Below, piece by piece: positions 62,901 through 64,000 of a DNA stretch of 64,000 nucleotides. Every line of letters begins with the position of its first letter. Positions within the stretch are counted from its first letter, which is position 1. The DNA comes from Nostoc sp. JL34 (GTDB lineage: Bacteria; Cyanobacteriota; Cyanobacteriia; Cyanobacteriales; Nostocaceae). The position numbers and the translations under genes are program-made. The notes beneath the pieces were generated by a model. The model was not told where the DNA came from. It did no database searches and worked only from the letters and a program-made list of their open reading frames with translations. The DNA lies in assembly GCF_017114945.1 (NCBI RefSeq), contig NZ_JABXKQ010000177.1, forward strand, positions 1 through 64,000, given 5' to 3'.

Positions 62901-63352
62901 GGCAGTTGGGTCAGTTGGTTGTTGTGGAAGTCAAGATTTTGCAACTGAGTCAGGGATGCGATCGCCTTTGGCAGTGCCGTCAGTTCGTTGTTGGAGAGGT
63001 CAAGCTGTTGCAACTGGGTCAGGGATGCGATCGCCTCTGGTAGTTCCGTCAGTTCGTTGTGAGAGAGGTCAAGCTGTTGCAACTGAGTTAGGGATGCGAT
63101 TGCCTCTGGCAGTGCCGTCAGTTCGTTGTTGGAGAGGTCAAGCTGTTGTAACTGCTTTAGGGATGCGATCGCTTCTGGCAGTTCGGTCAGTTGGTTGTCG
63201 GAGAGGTCAAGATTTTGCAATTGAGTCAGGGATGCGATCGCCTCTGGCAGCTCGGTAAGTTCTATGTTGCTGAGATCGAGTTCTATTGCTCCCTCTTGCC
63301 GTGCCTGTTCAATACGCTGCTCTGCTTCCCAATAAGCTCTATCTTTTGCCAT
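59966..63352 (-). CDS. Roco protein: LRR - Roc GTPase - COR (1128 aa)
   Basis: At least 11 leucine-rich repeats occupy about 25-345, seven of them (23-residue units, LPEAIASLTQLQQLDLSNNEL type) nearly identical. A Roc GTPase follows with P-loop GEGEVGKS at about 375-382, switch WDFGDQ and TKxD-like VVATHGG. The COR domain (about 560-800) includes YLPYNDVIAIC and SYKVVFDP. The C-terminal part has a Cys/His cluster (FPCPISGCGEW) and a coiled coil with an alpha-helical tail. Bacterial Roco proteins are GTP-driven dimers; their physiological partners are mostly unknown. ATG 63352 has AAGGA 8-10 bases upstream; a TTG two codons up is less likely. Confidence 0.92.
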   Translation of the reverse strand: MAKDRAYWEAEQRIEQARQEGAIELDLSNIELTELPEAIASLTQLQNLDLSDNQLTELPEAIASLKQLQQLDLSNNELTALPEAIASLTQLQQLDLSHNELTELPEAIASLTQLQQLDLSNNELTALPKAIASLTQLQNLDFHNNQLTQLPEAIASLMQLQQLDLSRNQLTALPEAIASLTQLQELDLSGNQLTVIPESLRQLSKLFRLNIFNNKLQFLPHWIGNLHSLNQLAIGENRFINLPDSLNSLEDCDNLTWLDLGDSGGTGIPLKKLPDCIRRLKKLTELLAGFCELESIPNWIGELTNLERLELYNNQIIDLPVSLEKCLHLNKLNLKDNPLNPDIAAAYEQGLDAVLQYLRAKAEEQITLNEAKLILIGEGEVGKSCLLGALRGDEWVDGRPTTHGIEIKPVIVINLHTGIEITLNGWDFGDQRVYRPTHQLFFSAPAVYLVIWKPREGPQQGFVKEWITLIKNREPDAKVLVVATHGGPGQRQPDIDRQEILDQFGKDTVIDFFHVDSKPNQDTTDCAGLAELKDTIARVAASLPEMGRSVPAKWQRVRETLQTSDKAYLPYNDVIAICAEQGIDEEQAELFLRISHTLGHFIHYHYDLTLRDIVILKPDWLAKAISFVLDDETTRKRNGLVEFEHLSQLWSHPPFAGEEGYLSKLHPIFLRLMERFDLSYKVVFDPAEPSNTSLIAQLVPDTRPEPLPNWGEQPEAGDRQQVQICRIVDSRGQFAVAEGLFYQLIVRLHKYSLGRANYENSIHWQRGLMLDNDYNGRALLEYVGTDVKITVRAAYPERFLSYLTEEIKWLVENFWEGLRCNVMVPCIETCGMNAPGNGLFEVQKLIESKKKNRHEFPCPISGCGEWQNIDQLLNNAPTTQPPSQEIVIEQLRGIMQDELKVIRRDLVTLDRRDQVRFQALSQEQRTILSKVDQQFAELMQMLTDEAKDGPRLFSFQPVDPKFFDRPKWISAKFQLTLWCEHARQPLPALNPNDKKKGVYELDLPREWFTKAVPYLRILTGTLSLVLPVAGSATKFILDDTTYKAIEEQLDLGQKSIESTLKGSDMALAGKSKSDASFLEGDAIRAQGSILRELHALLKEKDPSFGGLVRVQNKRREFLWVHPQFVDEY
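62820..63241 (-). repeat. seven 69-bp LRR units, six carrying HIP1
   Basis: GCGATCGC starts at 62820, 62889, 62958, 63027, 63165 and 63234, and GCGATTGC at 63096, always 69 bases apart. On the coding strand the octamer encodes Ala-Ile-Ala of each repeat. Confidence 0.92.
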
Positions 63353-63504
63353 GACCAAATCCTTTTTCTCACTACCAAAATCGGAGTAATAGCCAGACTT
63401 TTTCTAGGTAACAGCCTATACAGGTGGTTTAGCCAGAAAATCTCAGCCTAACATTCTAGCAACGCCAAGGGTGAAAATTTAACCACGTCAAATAATATTG
63501 ACAA

Positions 63505-64000
63505 TTAGATAGCTTGCTGGTTTAGCGGAATTACAATGACAAATTCTGTCCCCTGCCCAGGTGCAGAAATACATTCTAATTTTCCCTGATGTTTTTGGGT
63601 GATAATCTGATGACTAATAGATAAACCTAACCCAGTACCTTTATTAACTGGTTTAGTCGTAAAAAATGGTTCAAATAATTGTTTTTGTACCTTTTCTGGA
63701 ATGCCTATACCATTGTCGCCAATACGAATAACTACCTGATTTTCGCTAGTGAATTCAGTCTGAATGCGTATCTGGGGATTAGAGAGCGCTTTTTCCCCTA
63801 TTTCCCACTCACCATTTCCCACTGCCTCTTCTAAAGCATCGATCGCATTTGCAAGAAGATTCATAAATACTTGATTCAATTGTCCAACATAACATTCTAC
63901 TAATGGCAGGTCGCCGTATTCTTTAATCACCTCAATTGTTTGATTGTTAGATTTAGGTTTGAGGCGATGTTCCAAAATCATCAACGTATTATCTATACCC
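63505..64000 (-). CDS. sensor histidine kinase, C-terminal part only (cut by window edge)
   Basis: Partial: the frame runs off the right edge of the window. What is visible is the HATPase_c domain: GIDNTLMILEHRL, N-box NLLANAIDALEE, G1 RIGDNGIGIP, F-box FEPFFTTKP and G2 NKGTGLGLSI. It is closely related to the C-terminus of the 1814-residue hybrid kinase. A Gly/Glu-rich insert (AVGNGEWEIGEKAL) is coded by STRR-like DNA at 63791-63823. The stop is at 63505. Confidence 0.9.
   Translation of the reverse strand, partial: GIDNTLMILEHRLKPKSNNQTIEVIKEYGDLPLVECYVGQLNQVFMNLLANAIDALEEAVGNGEWEIGEKALSNPQIRIQTEFTSENQVVIRIGDNGIGIPEKVQKQLFEPFFTTKPVNKGTGLGLSISHQIITQKHQGKLECISAPGQGTEFVIVIPLNQQAI

Noticed and set aside
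62820..63241. Regular 69-bp repeats considered as a CRISPR array
   Set aside because: The whole unit is conserved and coding; there are no variable spacers. Heptamer arrays elsewhere are also not CRISPR.
62777..63258. Overlapping plus-strand frames across the LRR region
   Set aside because: They arise from the 69-base period, which is a multiple of three and keeps all frames open; the minus strand encodes real LRRs.

Overview
The window looks like chromosome from a filamentous, Nostoc/Anabaena-type cyanobacterium. The evidence is the very frequent HIP1 octamer GCGATCGC, the short tandem heptamer repeats (STRRs) between genes, a LexA gene with a cyanobacterial SOS box, a PII gene of cyanobacterial type, and giant kinase-ATPase-GAF-histidine kinase proteins. 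No species name can be given from sequence alone.

Layout. Bases 1-8150 hold a DNA-phosphorothioation (Dnd)-like defence block: two DGQHR (DndB-type) proteins, a Dnd-associated protein 4, a Uma2-type nuclease, DndD with a 57-residue ORF coupled to its start, and a Dnd-type restriction helicase. DndA, DndC and DndE are not seen inside the window. Bases 8360-10109 hold lexA (with its own SOS box) and argF. At 10477 a tRNA-Thr is followed by a terminator and the broken 5' end of a phage-type integrase. Then comes a type III restriction operon (10956-18354) in which an ATPase (DUF3696-like) and a PIN-type nuclease sit between the methyltransferase and the helicase-nuclease. This four-gene arrangement is the best candidate for an undescribed system.

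Bases 18515-33487 are mostly housekeeping: pyrE, a CAU tRNA, a CNNM/CorC-type membrane protein, queC, a Gfo/Idh oxidoreductase, a DedA protein, a ParM-like actin with a small partner, a broken J-domain/WD40 gene, a phosphohexomutase, an RdgB/HAM1 pyrophosphatase, PII (glnB) and thiD. Bases 34175-37524 hold a decayed beta-helix gene and then a complete 962-residue secreted beta-helix/RTX protein with a recent 345-bp internal duplication.

Bases 37844-46092 hold a 2H phosphoesterase, a stand-alone NB-ARC ATPase whose 3' end runs over a fragment of a second 2H gene, two envelope-type proteins, cobO, a GFA protein, a pRiA4b ORF-3-like protein and a nucleotidyltransferase-like protein. Bases 46277-64000 hold an 1814-residue hybrid kinase, a secreted NTF2-like protein, a 2Fe-2S thioredoxin-fold protein, an AhpD-like protein, an alpha/beta hydrolase, hydantoinase/oxoprolinase A and B genes separated by a two-gene DUF7689-type module, a Roco (LRR-Roc-COR) GTPase, and the 3' part of another histidine kinase cut by the right edge.

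Repeats have shaped the region. STRRs and palindromic elements lie in most intergenic gaps, and in at least two cases appear to have been inserted in frame into kinase genes.
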